A stretch of DNA of 64,000 nucleotides from Saturnia japonica (Eukaryota > Arthropoda > Insecta > Lepidoptera > Saturniidae): the NCBI GenBank assembly GCA_033032175.1, contig CM065318.1:16988001-17052000 (forward strand), given 5' to 3'. Below are positions 51,500 to 63,135 of the stretch, piece by piece (position 1 is the stretch's first letter; the number at the start of each line of letters is the position of its first letter). Made by a program: the position numbers and the translations under genes. The notes under the pieces are model-generated. The model saw nothing but the letters and a program-made list of their open reading frames with translations. It made no database searches and was not told the DNA's origin.

Positions 51500-52024
51500 T
51501 TGTAGCTACGTCGTCGTTTAACTTATTATACGCTTTAGGAAAATTAATTTTATCTGGTATAATGTCGCCTCCACTTATTGTATTTATTTTTAACTAACTT
51601 CTAAAAAGGAAGGTTCTCTGTTTTTCTCAATAGGTACCTATCTATATATCTATATTTCTTATGTGCGCGATTTTTTCAGAAGCTACCTTTTTGTGATTCT
51701 TTTACTGGAGTTATCTATAACTTATGGGAAGGTAGCTATTATGAAATATTTCGGTACCATTCTTAATTACCTACAGACATTTGAATCGAGCATGAAATCG
51801 GTTCATTTTTCCAACTATTTAAGGGTCAAAACTTGCCATGCCGTAGCGGTTACGTCGCTCCGGACAAAATGGCCAATAAATAGGTTATTTCAGTCCCGCA
51901 AATCCAGCGCATCCCGCATGTGTAGTCCTGCATCACTGATCAGTGATCCTGCAGAAATGGCGAGAGATCCGGCACTTGTGGGATTGGATTTCCTAATCGC
52001 GACCATTATTCACCAGGTGTAACG
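51500..52024. other. Region with an unsupported 119-codon frame
   Basis: A plus-strand frame at 51663-52022 starts with a hydrophobic segment (FRSYLFVILLLELSITYG) that resembles a signal peptide but continues without recognisable domain. No second copy and no splice evidence. I do not call a gene. Confidence 0.3.
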
Positions 52025-52284
52025 CACGCTTAGGCGCGTCACGATCCGGGATAAGCCAGTGTGATAGGTGTGTGAGAGGTGTTAGGGATCTGCGACCACC
52101 ATGCACAATATGCTGATAAACTCTTAACAATTACTCTCTATTAGTTTGTCGCGTTTCAGGATCACCCTGTGTATATCCAGCTAGCGAAGCTTTCTGGACA
52201 GCATATTTACTTACTTGGTATTTGGTGAGCGGACTGGTTTCCGCAACTAGGCCTCTGATGGACTCTTTTTGCGTGACGGATGGG
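52025..52284 (+). repeat. GTCGCGACC-type dispersed repeat fragment
   Basis: Shares ATCTGCGACCACCATGCACA and TTGTCGCGTTTCAGGATCAC-type blocks with 32260-32340. Confidence 0.4.
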
Positions 52285-52690
52285 TTTTGCTAGTCCAGCC
52301 ACCCGATGTCCTCCAGGAATGCCAACAACTCGCTTTTGCCAACGCAGGCCTCTCTGGTCGTCCTCGGTGTCCCAAGGTAGTGTGCTCGCTGAGACGCCAC
52401 GTTACTGGATTCCAGGAGCACATGCGCGGTTGTCTCCTCTGCAGTCATGCACCCTCTACACAGAGGACTATCCCAATATATATAGATGCTTATTAAGTGA
52501 GCAGTGTCCTGTGACAATACCGATTATTTCTCGGAGTTTGTCACGTTTCAGGCTGAGAAGTTTTCTCGAGTACCTCGGGTGTAAAACTAAGAAAGCCACC
52601 TTCGACTGCCTACAGTCCTCTATACTTGCCAAATATGTAGTCTTGCAGCTCGTTCCCGGATCCAGGAGCGGACTTGGCTAAATGGTAGAG
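52285..52690 (-). pseudogene. C-terminus of an RNase H-bearing LINE (R1/I-like)
   Basis: The minus strand reads CRQSKVAFLVLHPRYSRKLL, then SLKRDKLREIIGIVTGHCSL with NKHLYILG, an RNase H-like end. A frame break follows. Next is LCRGCMTAEETTAHVLLE, a C-x2-C-x..-H zinc motif whose usual last Cys is Ser, and finally LLAFLEDIGWLD. This 'CR.C..EEET..HVL.EC ... GWL' ending is characteristic of lepidopteran R1/I-group LINEs. Truncated and frameshifted; upstream RT is not present in the window. Confidence 0.75.
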
Positions 52691-53014
52691 GGATAATTGG
52701 CTCCTGTCCTGGGATATGACGCTGTTGTTTTTGGATACAATATTTACCATCAGACCGTGACTTGGCCGAACATAAAAAAAACTCTCGAGCTGTATATTGA
52801 AAGATCCCGAAACATTACTCAGCGCTGCGAGACCTTGTGACGTCGGGTTTTTCACGATGATGTTAGTGGTGACTATTATTGATATTTCCTCGTTTGCTGT
52901 CCAAAAGGGGTGCATCACCTGCAGGTAAGGAAGCACGCATATTTCATCATGTTTTTGATATAATGCGCAGCTGCATAACCACCAAAAATACCTAATTATT
53001 TTATTAATTCACTG
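52691..53014. other. Unrecognised sequence
   Basis: No gene recognised. The minus frame at 52610-52936 overlaps the LINE fragment out of frame. Confidence 0.35.
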
Positions 53015-53382
53015 GTTGACCCGCACAACTTTGTCTGCGTCACATAAGAGAGAGAGGGGGGGGGAGGGGTAGAGAGAGTGGGTTGTAGACACCTTTAATA
53101 CATTTTGTTCAAAATTAAATACTTGTGATGAATAACGTATTTATTTCGATAAATAAAATGTTTTTTAAAAACACCCTCTGCAAATAATGCATTATTTTAT
53201 AACAAATTTTATTACCATAAAAAAGATTATATTGACACAACCGTGAAGGATAGACATAATTTTTTTTGAACTTTTTAAAGAAACAATTCCTTCCAACATG
53301 CTTCTTACGTAACTTTAACCATTTACGCGGCGCATGCAATGGAAGCTCTCAAAAGGAATAAATTTTCCCCGTTTTTGCAACA
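53015..53382 (+). repeat. CTAGCTG-headed repeat, subfamily A, 3'-truncated
   Basis: Head GGTTGACCCGCACAACTTTG then TCTGCGTCACATAAGAGAGA, a (GA)/(G)-rich tract and body to CGTTTTTGCAACATT, matching 10103-10570. It is cut off where a minus-strand LINE fragment begins. Confidence 0.7.
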
Positions 53383-53680
53383 TTGGCCCTCGGCAACCTC
53401 GGCTTGGGCTGTTGCCGTACATGCAAATAAGTCGCGATCTGACTAATTTCCTATCCGTAAAATTCGATCAAACAAAACTACACACATTGTAACTATACGT
53501 ATATGCATTTAGTAATCTGGCAATGTGGTCTAAGTCTAAATAAACAAAAAAAAGTCACTTACGGAACCTACGTGTGGTGTGCATTAGCGAAGTGCAGTGG
53601 TCATGCGTGTATGTCGATAGCTGCATCGTCATGAGTGCAGTATCAAAGTATTTTGCGAGCGGTTGCTGGCTCAAGAGCTC
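53383..53680 (-). mobile_element. Jockey LINE 3' UTR fragment
   Basis: Inverted match to about 21950-22245 of the full-length LINE: CCTCGGCTTGGGCTGTTGCC, AATAAGTCGCGATCTGACTA, GGAACCTACGTGTGGTGTGC. Diverged and lacking the terminal tail. Confidence 0.7.
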
Positions 53681-53694
53681 CTTGAAGAGCGTGC

Positions 53695-54010
53695 ACGTCA
53701 GCGAAGTTATCTAAACCGGCTCAGTGGTAAAGTGTAGGACACCTCGTCGATCAACGTGAATTCGAATCTACAATCAGTCTGATGAAACTCTACTATCATG
53801 GTGGTATGGCATTTTCTAATGCTCGCCTGGCTAGCTAATTACCCCCAAGTTGAAAATCTATCGCCAAACACATAAGGGTGTGTTCAGGCTGCTGCATTTA
53901 AGTGCAAGTCCTCCACTATTCTTAGGCTTGTTATTGGGCCAAATTATCACTTAGCATCCCGTATCCCGTAAGATTGTGGTCCAGCGCTAAACCAATAAAG
54001 AATTAAAAAA
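53695..54010 (+). repeat. tRNA-derived SINE
   Basis: Opens with ACCGGCTCAGTGGTAAAGTG (A-box-like) and GTGAATTCGAATCTACAATC (B-box). Its body includes CATGGTGGTATGGCATTTTC and it ends GCTAAACCAATAAAGAATTA with an A run. Complete-looking SINE; a minus-strand relative is at 2244-2405. Confidence 0.75.
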
Positions 54011-54194
54011 AAAGGATTTTTTCTGTAAATCCTTTGTACACTAGATGGCATGGGATACGTTTCAGTACGTGACGTTAAATTGAAAACCAAGCAAACAAAG
54101 TCGTGTGGTTAACAGCTTGTAAATAAATTCAAACGACTACTTTCAGTTTCGTAGAGACCTTATAATTTTCTAATAAAATTTACAGATAATTAAT

Positions 54195-54385
54195 AATTTT
54201 TAACAAAAAGTAAACCAACTTCAGTAATTTTGAGAAGTTCCCTGGTGTATCTTCGAAGGTCAATTCCAATGCCAGTGAAATTAAAATGGGACGGACCACC
54301 CTTAAGGTATCCTCCTTTTAACAAAAAAAAAACATCTAAATCGGCTAATAAACAAACAAAGAAGGTATGGTTGAACAACCATAAA
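54195..54385 (+). repeat. Family F repeat
   Basis: CAACTTCAGTAATTTTGAGA, AGTTCCCTGGTGTATCTTCG, AATGCCAGTGAAATTAAAAT and CAAACAAAGAAGGTATGGTT match the other copies. Confidence 0.6.
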
Positions 54386-55064
54386 AAAATGCATGCGAAT
54401 TAATAACGTCATCGTTTTTTTAAAAAGTCGTTTAAAAATTCATAAATATTAATCTAGTGTGCCTAAATAGGTATACTAACTTTAAAATTAATAATTTTTG
54501 TGACAAATATTAATAAATTGTTTGGTTTATTGAAATGTTTTATAAATGATACAGTGAAAATATGAGTAAAAGAAACAAAAAGATCTCGATGCGCTTATCT
54601 CAAATAATCATTATCATAATTACCAACAATTATTTATACTATTAAACGAGCACTGTTTCTCGGAATCTGCCGTAACGATTTCAGCGAAATTTTGTATTTA
54701 GCTAATGATATACTTTGAAAGTTTCTTTAGGTAGTGTGTTATCTCTGAGAATTCTTAGAAGAACGCCGAGCAAGGCTCAGTCTCTCCCAGGTACTTTTTA
54801 ACTAAATTCTAAACGTATATTATATATACATAAACATCTTGTGTGCGTCTGTTAGTGTGAGTACAACTTCTGAATGTCTTGACTGATTGTGCTCATGTTC
54901 ACACAATATATTTGCTTTATCAGAGACGACATCTGGTAGAAGAGAGGGGAAGAGAAAACCATGTTCTGCTAACCCTACTTATGGTGTTGTATTTGAAATA
55001 TTAAAAAGAAATCGCAAATAAACATTATTTGTAATAGATAAAAGTGCAATCCTAAACTAATATT
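54386..55064. other. Unrecognised A+T-rich sequence
   Basis: Nothing recognised apart from a possible repeat edge near 54830-54900 (TGTGTGCGTCTGTTAGTGTG). Confidence 0.4.
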
Positions 55065-55260
55065 ACAAAGTTCAAGAGATTGTCCGTTTGTATACACTAT
55101 CCTCTGAAAATACCGGCCAGATTTGAAAAGTTCTTTATGTATTTCATAACCTATTTATTGAGCAAGATTATAGAATCTATAACTTCTACGACTTTAGGTT
55201 GCGGAACGATAACTATGAACGTCAAGCAATATGATAAGCAAGTACGGGAAGTGAAAGTCT
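55065..55260 (-). repeat. CTAGCTG-headed repeat, subfamily B, truncated
   Basis: TATTACAAAGTTCAAGAGAT, ATTTGAAAAGTTCTTTATGT, and CGATAACTATGAACGTCAAG match 5765-5960. It is cut by the LINE fragment that follows. Confidence 0.6.
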
Positions 55261-55261
55261 T

Positions 55262-55660
55262 TTTTTTCTGTCTGACTATACTGTTAGCCTTAAGGGCCCT
55301 GGAGCCTTAGAGGGCTTTTACAGCTTCACCGTGGCTTGGGGGCGAGCGTTTAAGGCACTCAGCCGCGAAAGTGGGGCAACAAGCTCAAGGGTGCGCAAAT
55401 TACCGAACCTCGGCTTGGGCTGTTGCCGTAGTTGCAATTATGTCGCAAACTTGCTCATTTCCCTATCCGTAGAAATTTTTGTTAACTAAATATGCATATG
55501 TAAATGTTTCTACATGCTGGGAGGAAGGAAGAAACATGTGTGTGTGTATTTAGTGATCTGTTAATTTTTGTCTAACTAGTACAAAAAAAGAAAGGACAGA
55601 ACCTATGTAGGTACCTGTATGGTGTGCACGAGTGCGGGGTGCAGACTGCAATGTAATGGT
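55262..55660 (-). mobile_element. Jockey LINE 3' UTR copy
   Basis: Inverted 3' UTR: TCTGACTATACTGTTAGCCT, ACAGCTTCACCG, GGCACTCAGCCGCGAAAG, CCTCGGCTTGGGCTGTTGCC, and further in CTGGGAGGAAGGAAG and GACAGAACCTATGTAGG. Covers most of the 3' UTR back to near the ORF2 stop; diverged. Confidence 0.78.
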
Positions 55661-55704
55661 GTTTTTGTGTCTGTTAGTAGCTAGTGAACGCAGGTGCAAT
55701 GTCA

Positions 55705-55880
55705 CTTTTTTTTGTTTTTTTTCTCAATCTGACCTTACTTTTAGCCTGAGGCACTCAGCCGCAAAGCGTGAGAAACAAGCGCGCAAGGATACCAAACTGG
55801 CCGGACCTCGGCTTGGGCTGTTGCCGCGATTGCAAAGAAGTAGCGATCTGACTAATTTCCTAACAGTAAAATTCGACCTA
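55705..55880 (-). mobile_element. Jockey LINE 3' tail, second nearby copy
   Basis: CAATCTGACCTTACTTTTAG, GGCACTCAGCCGCAAAGCGT, CTGGCCGGACCTCGGCTTGG and AGCGATCTGACTAATTTCCT. It lacks the block between TTAGCC and the TGAGGCACTC region. A separate copy from the one 100 bp upstream because the same tail sequence is repeated. Confidence 0.75.
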
Positions 55881-57384
55881 AACTAACATATACATGCAGG
55901 AGACAGTGGACTTGGCGGGACAATGGTAGGTCACATGGAGCGTTGGCAGCAGCGCGGGCGGGGATTGTAGTCGGTAAAGCATAACACGGGTGAAACTGAG
56001 GATCACCGTTAGTTTTAAATATTTTTGCAGACACCCGTTTTTTGCTTTGATATAACCTTAAAATACGTGTAGTTTACAATGGTTTAATCATGTCTCAAAG
56101 TATTTTTCCTTAAATGACTGTGTCAAGGTGTTATTTGCCAATATAGTTTTGCGGTTTTCATGTCTTTCGAGTAAAATATTCATATAAAAATTCCTGGAAA
56201 ACATCTGCCACGGTTTATCTATACTTATTGTATTATTTGTGTATATATTTTTCATTCCAGTTTTTTCTACCTTATTGTAAATATATTTTTGTTTGGAGAA
56301 ATAGTTGCAATGAATGAATGTATCGGAAAATTCGGTCGTATATTGGCTAGGCAAAAATGTAAGGCATTTTCTTCCAAATAACCAGAACACGGAGGTCGTA
56401 TAGAAAATTTGACAATTTTGAGAATTTTTTAGTCTATCACAGTTTCGATCGATAAACGCCTTTAAGTGTGTATCGACAGCTGCACTTGAGAGCCATTTCC
56501 TTTTAGAATTAGCATGTTACTACCTCGGGCTGCATCGTCTTTAACATCAAATAAGATTGTGACCAATCTCTAAACCTGTTTGGAGATTTTAAAAACATAG
56601 TAGATTGTGCTGTTTGTTAAGAGAATTGGTAAACTATACAAAGTATAATTATATGTATGTGTTAGAAATTTAATAATTAAATATTGGCAGGAGAAGCTTT
56701 GCGTTCTTCTGCGTTTGTTAATAATTTTTCTTATATAAGTTAGGTAGGTAGGCGCAGCGCGGCGTTCGCTCAATAGTTTCATATAATAGTCTTGTAAAAT
56801 TACTACGAGCTGCGACGTGTGGGTCTTTATAAAACCCTTTTTTGTAATTTTGAGTGTTTTTTGGAGATTTTTTAAGACAGTAATCCACGTAACGGTGATG
56901 TTGATTGTATCTACTGTATTGTTGGGAAGAATATAAATTTGTGTGTTGCGCGATTTTCACTTTGCTATATCGTGATTATTTGATAAACTGTTGTTGCCGT
57001 TAGAAGTGACGAAGTGCGCCAGCCCTCACACCCACTTACACAAAGATCACTATACATACACTGATACACCATTTTACATGGTCTACCTCTAAGGGATTCG
57101 TGGCTAGGACACCGCCGCGCCGAGTCTTGAGGTAAACTTGTGCCATTTTGAAAAGGCACAGTGTGCTCTGTATCACAGCTTCACTATCGGTTAACCACAA
57201 CTCGCGAACAGTTTGTTTTATTTAGGGCTCAGCTCAAGGTTCGCGTTTTGCTGGTCAGGTTATCCCGAACAGAGAGGTTATAGAGGTAAGTACCAGATTA
57301 ATTTGTTAAGTAAACTCATTTACATCAACCCAAAAAAATTGTATTGTACTTGTAACGTATGTACTTATGTAATTATAACAACAC
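55881..57384. other. Mostly unrecognised sequence
   Basis: At about 55980-56005 AACACGGGTGAAACTGAGGA is a decayed inverted head of the CTAGCTG superfamily. Minus frames at 56088, 56570, 56718 and 56965 have no recognisable domains. No gene supported. Confidence 0.4.
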
Positions 57385-57785
57385 TAGCTGTGCCCGCGGC
57401 TCCGCTCGCGTGGATGCTGCCCCCGCCCCAATGCACGTTAACTTGTAAAGACAAGAAAATCGCTTACTGTGGGTGATTTTAGAACATGACATAATATGCT
57501 ATTGCTAATTTTTTTGATTTACAATGATGTAGTACATAAATTTGACATATCTGTTATGGTTTACTCAGCGTAATCCCCAAAAGCACCTTTTAAACCAATT
57601 ATCGTCACTGCTTATTTCGGAAGTGACTTTATTTAAAAAATATATACTATAACCTAACCAGATAACATAGCTACGAAACATAAATATAACCATTGAATTT
57701 TGATAAGTGGTTTTCACGTGAAAAGAATATAAACAGACGCACAGACAGAGAGACGTAGAGTTTTATATTATATCTAGATAACAAT
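57385..57785 (+). repeat. CTAGCTG-headed repeat, subfamily with AACATAGCTA
   Basis: Head CACTAGCTGTGCCCGCGGCT then CCGCTCGCGTGG, ATGTAGTACATAAATTTGAC, GGTTTACTCAGCGTAA, CAGATAACATAGCTACG and a GACAGAGAGACGTAGAG end. Same body order as 11030-11460. Confidence 0.7.
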
Positions 57786-58404
57786 TGCCAATTTTTTTGA
57801 CGGCCTGCCAACAACAGTATGAGTTATAGACGGTGTACAAATACACATTATTTTGCTTTGATTAGAAATAAGTTAAATTATTTGTACGCAATTAATAATG
57901 AAAGTTAGTAAAATGATGGCTAATTTCATCGTGCGCACAACTTTCAATTTTACCCTATATAATTAACGCGCCAAAAGAAGATATATAACATCAAAAACGT
58001 TTTATCCAGTTTTGATATTATTTTAAACTTTTCAAACAAAACAAAGAGAATAAACTAGTCGTCTTTAAACAATGGAAAGTATGCGACGACCATACCAACT
58101 ACATAGCTACCACAGTTGATATATTGTGAAACGTAGAAAGTGGCTCACGATTTGTTACCTTCTGCGCGCTGATACAACGTACAAGAAATTACATTTACGG
58201 TTTCACTCGTTTTCATCTAGAATCTATACTTATATTGTTGGTTTTTTTTTTTTTTTGAACGAAGTTCCATAATGCGTTTGACGAATGGGAAGTTACAAGG
58301 GAAAAAATGTCCGACCGAAACTTTTCAGTTTAAAAACAATTGTTTTATTATTATATAGAATTTTATTACCATTCCTTCATTGTATCGTGCTTGATAATTA
58401 ATAA
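57786..58404. other. Unrecognised A+T-rich sequence
   Basis: Nothing recognised. Confidence 0.4.
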
Positions 58405-58885
58405 TCTATACTAATATTATAAAGCTGAAGAGTTTGTTTGTTTGGTTGTACACGATAATCTCAGAAACTACTGGTTCGAATGGAAAAAATGTTTTACTGT
58501 TGGATAGCCCATTTACCGAGGAAGGCTATAGGCTATATAATATCACGCTACGACCAATGGGAGCGGATCATCAATTAAAAATGTTGCAAAAGGGGGGAAA
58601 TTTATTCCTTTTCAGAGCTTCCACTGTGTGCGCTGCTGAATGGTAGTTACGCAACAGTCATGTGTAACGAAATTGTTTCTCTTAAAGAGTTCTAAAAAAA
58701 GTTCGCGACAGTATATGGTTATAACAGTTTTAAAATAACTCGGCAGCAAAATAATGATCAAGTTTCGCGAGCGCATTTTTATTATGCAGATTAATGTGGG
58801 AGGCGGGCTTCACCTAATAATACAGTGCCTACGACCCACTCTCTCTCTCTCTCTTACATGATGCAGACAAAGTTGAGGTCTAGAT
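58405..58885 (-). repeat. CTAGCTG-headed repeat, subfamily A, minus copy
   Basis: Inverted tail TCTATACTAATATTATAAAG then CTGAAGAGTTTGTTTGTTTG at the left, inverted (GA)n as CTCTCTCTCTCTCTC near 58840-58855, and the inverted head side GATGCAGACAAAGTTG at the right. The 70-codon frame inside is not a gene. Confidence 0.72.
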
Positions 58886-59089
58886 AAATTTAACACGGAT
58901 GAAACCGTGAGGCACAAACTTTTTTAAGATGAATATTAAAATATTAAGCTTAACCTTTATTCATATTCTGTTCATAACTCAAAGCTTAGGACCAGTAATT
59001 TACAAATGAAAAAAAAATGGGAGATTTTTTTTAAACAGAAAAAACGCGGTCGTCAAGGCATTTGAAGAATAGGTTGTAACAGAAAACTC
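58886..59089. other. Unrecognised sequence
   Basis: Contains AACACGGATGAAACCGTGAG then GCACA near 58896, an inverted head-like piece. Otherwise nothing recognised. Confidence 0.4.
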
Positions 59090-59205
59090 TTGCTGTCGCG
59101 CTATACTCGAACGATTAAATAGAGCGCGAGAGAGACAACTGCAGTTCGGACCTGTGAAAAATAGACAAAATCATAATGTCATATTCCCTGTTCCCTCCTC
59201 CAAAA
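59090..59205 (-). repeat. Inverted relative of 8200-8560
   Basis: GAGAGACAACTGCAGTTCGG and the CATATTCCCTGTTCCCTCCT block correspond inverted to the 8.4-kb copy. Confidence 0.5.
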
Positions 59206-59389
59206 CTTAATATTTTTTTATTAATAGTAAGTATTAGTGCTTTGCCTATGCCTATGTTATCTTTTTTTGTTTTATATTCATCAAATCTATTTAATGAATG
59301 TCTGATAAAGTGATAACAATTATGGTTATAACTGGGCAATATTATCAACAAATTCTCGAACATCTACATTTTCTGAAAGTAAAAAAATT

Positions 59390-59604
59390 GGTTGCCTGTA
59401 AAGTCGGTATACGGGCGAAAGTTTTACGTGACAACGACTTTATGTCTGTCTCTCTCGCTCTTAGGCGGGCTAACCATGCCCTAGTGGAAGGGACGCGTGC
59501 CTCTCACTCGCTCTCATTGTGAGCGCATAACGTGAGCGGAGCGTAACGCAGTTTCTTGAAGTGTCACCCGGCAAACCAATTTATAAGACGTTGTCACGTC
59601 AAAA
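59390..59604 (+). mobile_element. 215-bp MITE-like element, copy 2
   Basis: Runs from GGTTGCCTGTAAAGTCGG to CGTTGTCACGTCAAAA. One mismatch to the inverted copy at 3021-3235; A-rich bases preceding both copies also agree for about nine positions. Inverted ACGTGACAACG/CGTTGTCACGT motifs lie inside. A 74-codon frame crosses it by chance. Confidence 0.75.
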
Positions 59605-59975
59605 GTTCGTGTTTACGTTTACGTTTTTAATGCGAAAATAACGTTAGAGAATTTGAACATCGTTATCACTATATAGTGGATAATCTACGAAATAGATAAT
59701 AACTAAGCCCACAGATCATAAATATCTTCACGGGATTTAAATCTTTATTCTGTTTAATTTAAGTATGTGCTACGTAAGTCACCTAAATACGGGCAGTCTC
59801 CAAACTAAGTAGTTTCGATTGCGTCACGATTATTAGTTACGCCAAACAATATTTTGAAAACATTCATCAAATAAACGTCATTGATAAACGTCACTTTTTT
59901 CGATTTACGTCATAAGAATTTACAGGTCGAACTTACCGAATTTGAATTGATACGTTCTTGAAACCTAAGGTTTAA
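59605..59975. other. Unrecognised A+T-rich sequence
   Basis: Nothing recognised. Confidence 0.4.
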
Positions 59976-59979
59976 TATC

Positions 59980-60100
59980 CGAAGTGAAATCTTCTTTAGT
60001 ACCGTTGTGATTTGAAACTTGATGAAACGAAAAAGCGTCACTAAAAAGTGATAAACATATACATCTATAGGATTTAACCTGCGAGAAAATGAAATGGAAT
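59980..60100 (+). repeat. Family E repeat, 5' fragment
   Basis: GAAGTGAAATCTTCTTTAGT, ACCGTTGTGATTTGAAACTT, GATGAAACGAAAAAGCG and GGATTTAACCTGCGAGAAAA match 33065-33195. It then diverges. Confidence 0.55.
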
Positions 60101-60124
60101 ACATTATACACGGTTAGGTCAAGT

Positions 60125-60290
60125 CTTGATTTTCACGACTATGATCGCCGTCGAATTGGCCTAGAGGTGTGGCGACTAGACTTATACGCACTGTTACGCA
60201 CTTGGTACGCACTTCAAAAAGTTATTTTAAAGATGATATTTTTATGTTTTCTGAAGGTTTCACTTCTGGCGCAAGTGAACTGGCAGACAT
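60125..60290 (+). repeat. tRNA-derived SINE
   Basis: Head GTCGAATTGGCCTAGAGGTG then TGGCGACTAGACTT, and a 3' body with GATATTTTTATGTTTTCTGA then AGGTTTCACTTCTG, as in the minus copy at 10740-10945. The B-box region is deleted here. Confidence 0.65.
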
Positions 60291-61394
60291 GTTTCTTTTT
60301 CGTTTCTCATATTTATGTCCATTTACGTTTAACCAAAAATAGTTCACCAATAAATACCTACCAAAAATAATTAATAATTCGATAAATAGGTATTTTGATA
60401 ATTTTCTTTGTATAATAAAGCATATTTTTTAATTAATAAATACAGTAGAAAGTACTTGTTAGAACATGACCCTTCGGTTTTGTATGGAAATGTGTGAGAA
60501 AAAGAGAGAATTACGTCGATTCGCATATTTCGAGAACCTACCATGCCATAAAAGTAAGAAACTCTCTTTATTCCAGTGCTCATGGGGTAGCTGCCTCAAC
60601 TGCAAAGTAAGTGCGTAGCAACCACGCGGATGTGGATTCATGCAGTCTACGTGCTCCCTCCTTCCTATGGTATTGGGTCCTTCATATGAGGTGTGAAGAG
60701 GCATTTTAACAGGTCGACTGTCGATAGAATCAGTCACCGACGGTCGCCGTTGTTTTTAGCATTGGCGTTTTATTTACGTACTAGAAACGATGCCTCGACA
60801 AGATTGTTTGAAACACACGTTCGAGTGCATACACTCGCACTTGCAGTCTGTACCGGGCACTTGTTGCGATAACACGTTTGAGTGATAAATAATTTACTTC
60901 ATAAATATGCCTTCATATGCACTTAAACAACTCGAGAAACACAAGTAAAGTCAAGGAGTAACATTTCATTAGTAAGATATTGATCTTACTGCCCGCCTTA
61001 TCTTATCTTAAGATCTTATCTTGAATACATTGGTATTTACGGCCGTTTTCAATACATATACAACATTACATAATATCTAAGTTTACCCCGATTAGTACCT
61101 ACATATTTGTTATATGTACTATCTTTAACTTAAAACAGAGAGATATCGGCTTCTCTTTTATCTGTCCAGGCTATAGAATATGGATAATGGATATATATTA
61201 TGTAGATACGAAAAACTATTCATTGATAGGTTAATGAAAACGGCCGTTAGACGCGCGTGCCCCGCTCCCCGTGGTATCAAATGGAGCACAATTTTTGTTC
61301 GTAATAGGTTCCCAGTACGTACATAAATATAACATAACATAATACCTTATCAGTTTTTGAACTGTACCGAACTTACAATCAGGTGTTGTAGATT
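60291..61394. other. Unrecognised sequence
   Basis: No supported gene or repeat. Minus frames at 60371 and 60459 show no recognisable domains. Confidence 0.4.
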
Positions 61395-61640
61395 CATTGC
61401 CGGTTTTTGCGGGATCTTGAAGTGACATGTTGTGGTTTTTATTTTTAATTCATTAATACTTAGGTTTTTAACCCTATATTATGTAATATTGATGGCGTTT
61501 TGCGTGATATAGTTTGGTTTTTGTGCTTAAGTGAAGTGGATTATAAATATAAGGTGAAAGCATTCATTCTGAGGTCCCACAAAATCTTTCTAGAAAGTTC
61601 TAACAAGGGAGTCGCCATCTTGTTAGGATACTGAATCGTC
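61395..61640 (+). repeat. Family C repeat
   Basis: From GCCGGTTTTTGCGGGATCTT through TGATGGCGTTTTGCGTGATA, AAGTGAAGTGGATTATAAAT, CACAAAATCTTTCTAGAAAG and AGTCGCCATCTTGTTAGGAT. The (GAA) end is missing. Confidence 0.7.
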
Positions 61641-62089
61641 ATAGATTCATTGCAAAATTAGTATTTAAAAAAAAACTTGACATTAATTTGTCCTTCCCTG
61701 CACATGACAAAAATCCTGATTTATGGTCTGCGCTACTTGTATCTTACTATTGTATTTACACGCTTGGGGCTCGGTAGTCAATAAATTACAAAACACAAAC
61801 TGAATTCATTGTGCAACATTGCTACTTTAGCCGGGTTCTTATCGACAAACGTGTTTTCTGTTAGTCATCTCATAGATTCAAGTGTGGTTTATTCTTGTGG
61901 TTGTTGACGTTTCTGTTTACTTCTATAATGTTAATTTAGTACATAACATTATATTGAAAATTTCAGAATGATAATTCTATTCATTCAAGTATAGTTCCGT
62001 TCCAGGAATTATATAAATAATTTTAATTAAAACTGTTAAATTCACAAACTCTATGATTCAGTTACACAACTCACAGATTAAATTATATA
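61641..62089. other. Unrecognised A+T-rich sequence
   Basis: Nothing recognised. Confidence 0.4.
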
Positions 62090-62109
62090 GTACGTCTATG
62101 ACACAACCA

Positions 62110-62600
62110 AAGATCAAGACTTTGTTTGTTTGGATTTGTTCATCTTTGGCAGAGAGATTTGAAAAATTCTTTTTGCATTTTACTTTGTTGAAGGTTTATA
62201 GACTACAAAATATAATTTCACGTTACGACTTTAAGAAACTACACGGGTGCATTGGCATCGCAGTGGAGAGTTCTTCGAATAAATTTAACATAGGTACTGT
62301 CAAAGTATGCAAACAGAACAAAACTTACACGTTCCAATATGGGCCGATTTGATTGGTGAATCGCAGTTGCTAACCATTTTGGTGCTCCTTTCACCCCTCA
62401 ACCCCATCCTATTGCAACTGCCTCTTCTCTCGCACGCGCACTGGCACGAACACCGTTGTCACAATAAAATCGGAAAATAATCAAAACTTGTGAATCTGGT
62501 GGAATCGAAGTACCCTAACATTGACCACATCAAAACTGGTAAGTAATTGTGCTATATCCAACAATGGGTGAAACCGTAGGGCACAGCTAGTACTTTTATA
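62110..62600 (-). repeat. CTAGCTG-headed repeat, B-like, minus copy
   Basis: Contains TTTGTTTGTTTGGATTTGTT, GAAAAATTCTTTTTGCATTT, TCACGTTACGACTTTAAG and, at the right end, GGGTGAAACCGTAGGGCACA then GCTAGTA, the inverted head. The middle (62340-62550) is not shared with other copies. The 99-codon frame inside is a by-product. Confidence 0.6.
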
Positions 62601-62784
62601 CTGACAAAAATAATAGATATTAGGATCCTCTATTGATTAATATCTGGGCAGACGAGCTTTGCTAGTCTGGAGAAAAAAAAAGACATTGAGTGACAAAAAA
62701 TTGAGTTATTGATTTTTTTATTTTTAGTTAATGTGATTCGATTACAATATTCGTATCAATTTACCACTTTTATTAACTATTTGA

Positions 62785-63135
62785 AGTGATTCTTTAGCAT
62801 CGTTGTGATTTGAAAGTCGATGAAACGAAACGAAAAAGCGATAGTTTGTTGTTGCCACGCAATAATGAATTTTATTACCTCACCAAAAAGGCACGAAACA
62901 AGAACTTTTTAAGCAACACTTATGACATTCTGTTACTGATTGATATTGTGTTAGGTTACCATGGATATTTCAAATGTACATTAATTGAAAATGATATTGT
63001 GAATAATGATTGTGAGTACTTGTATGTACATTTTGATAAACTGTAAATTAGTGTGTATTTGATCATTTTCAATTTCAAAAAAAAACATAGATAGTTATGG
63101 TTTCACTTCTACCACGTGTGAATTGCACACAATTT
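62785..63135 (+). repeat. Family E repeat, uninterrupted copy with open frame
   Basis: From TTTAGCATCGTTGTGATTTG through CGCAATAATGAATTTTATTA, TTGATATTGTGTTAGGTTAC, CCATGGATATTTCAAATGTA and TTGTGAGTACTTGTATGTAC to GTGAATTGCACACA. The frame 62810-63046 stays open and includes NNEFYYLTKKARNKNFLSN and NNDCEYLYVHFDKL. A stretch after AAAAAGCG is deleted relative to 33065. Confidence 0.65.

Noticed and set aside
51663..52022. Possible secreted protein of 119 codons
   Set aside because: It begins with a hydrophobic segment, but there is no domain, no splice or promoter evidence, and the 3' part runs into repeat-like sequence.
52290..52681. Plus-strand frames of 75 and 133 codons
   Set aside because: The coding signal is on the minus strand (RNase H LINE end with CRGC...HVLLE); the plus frames are its shadow.
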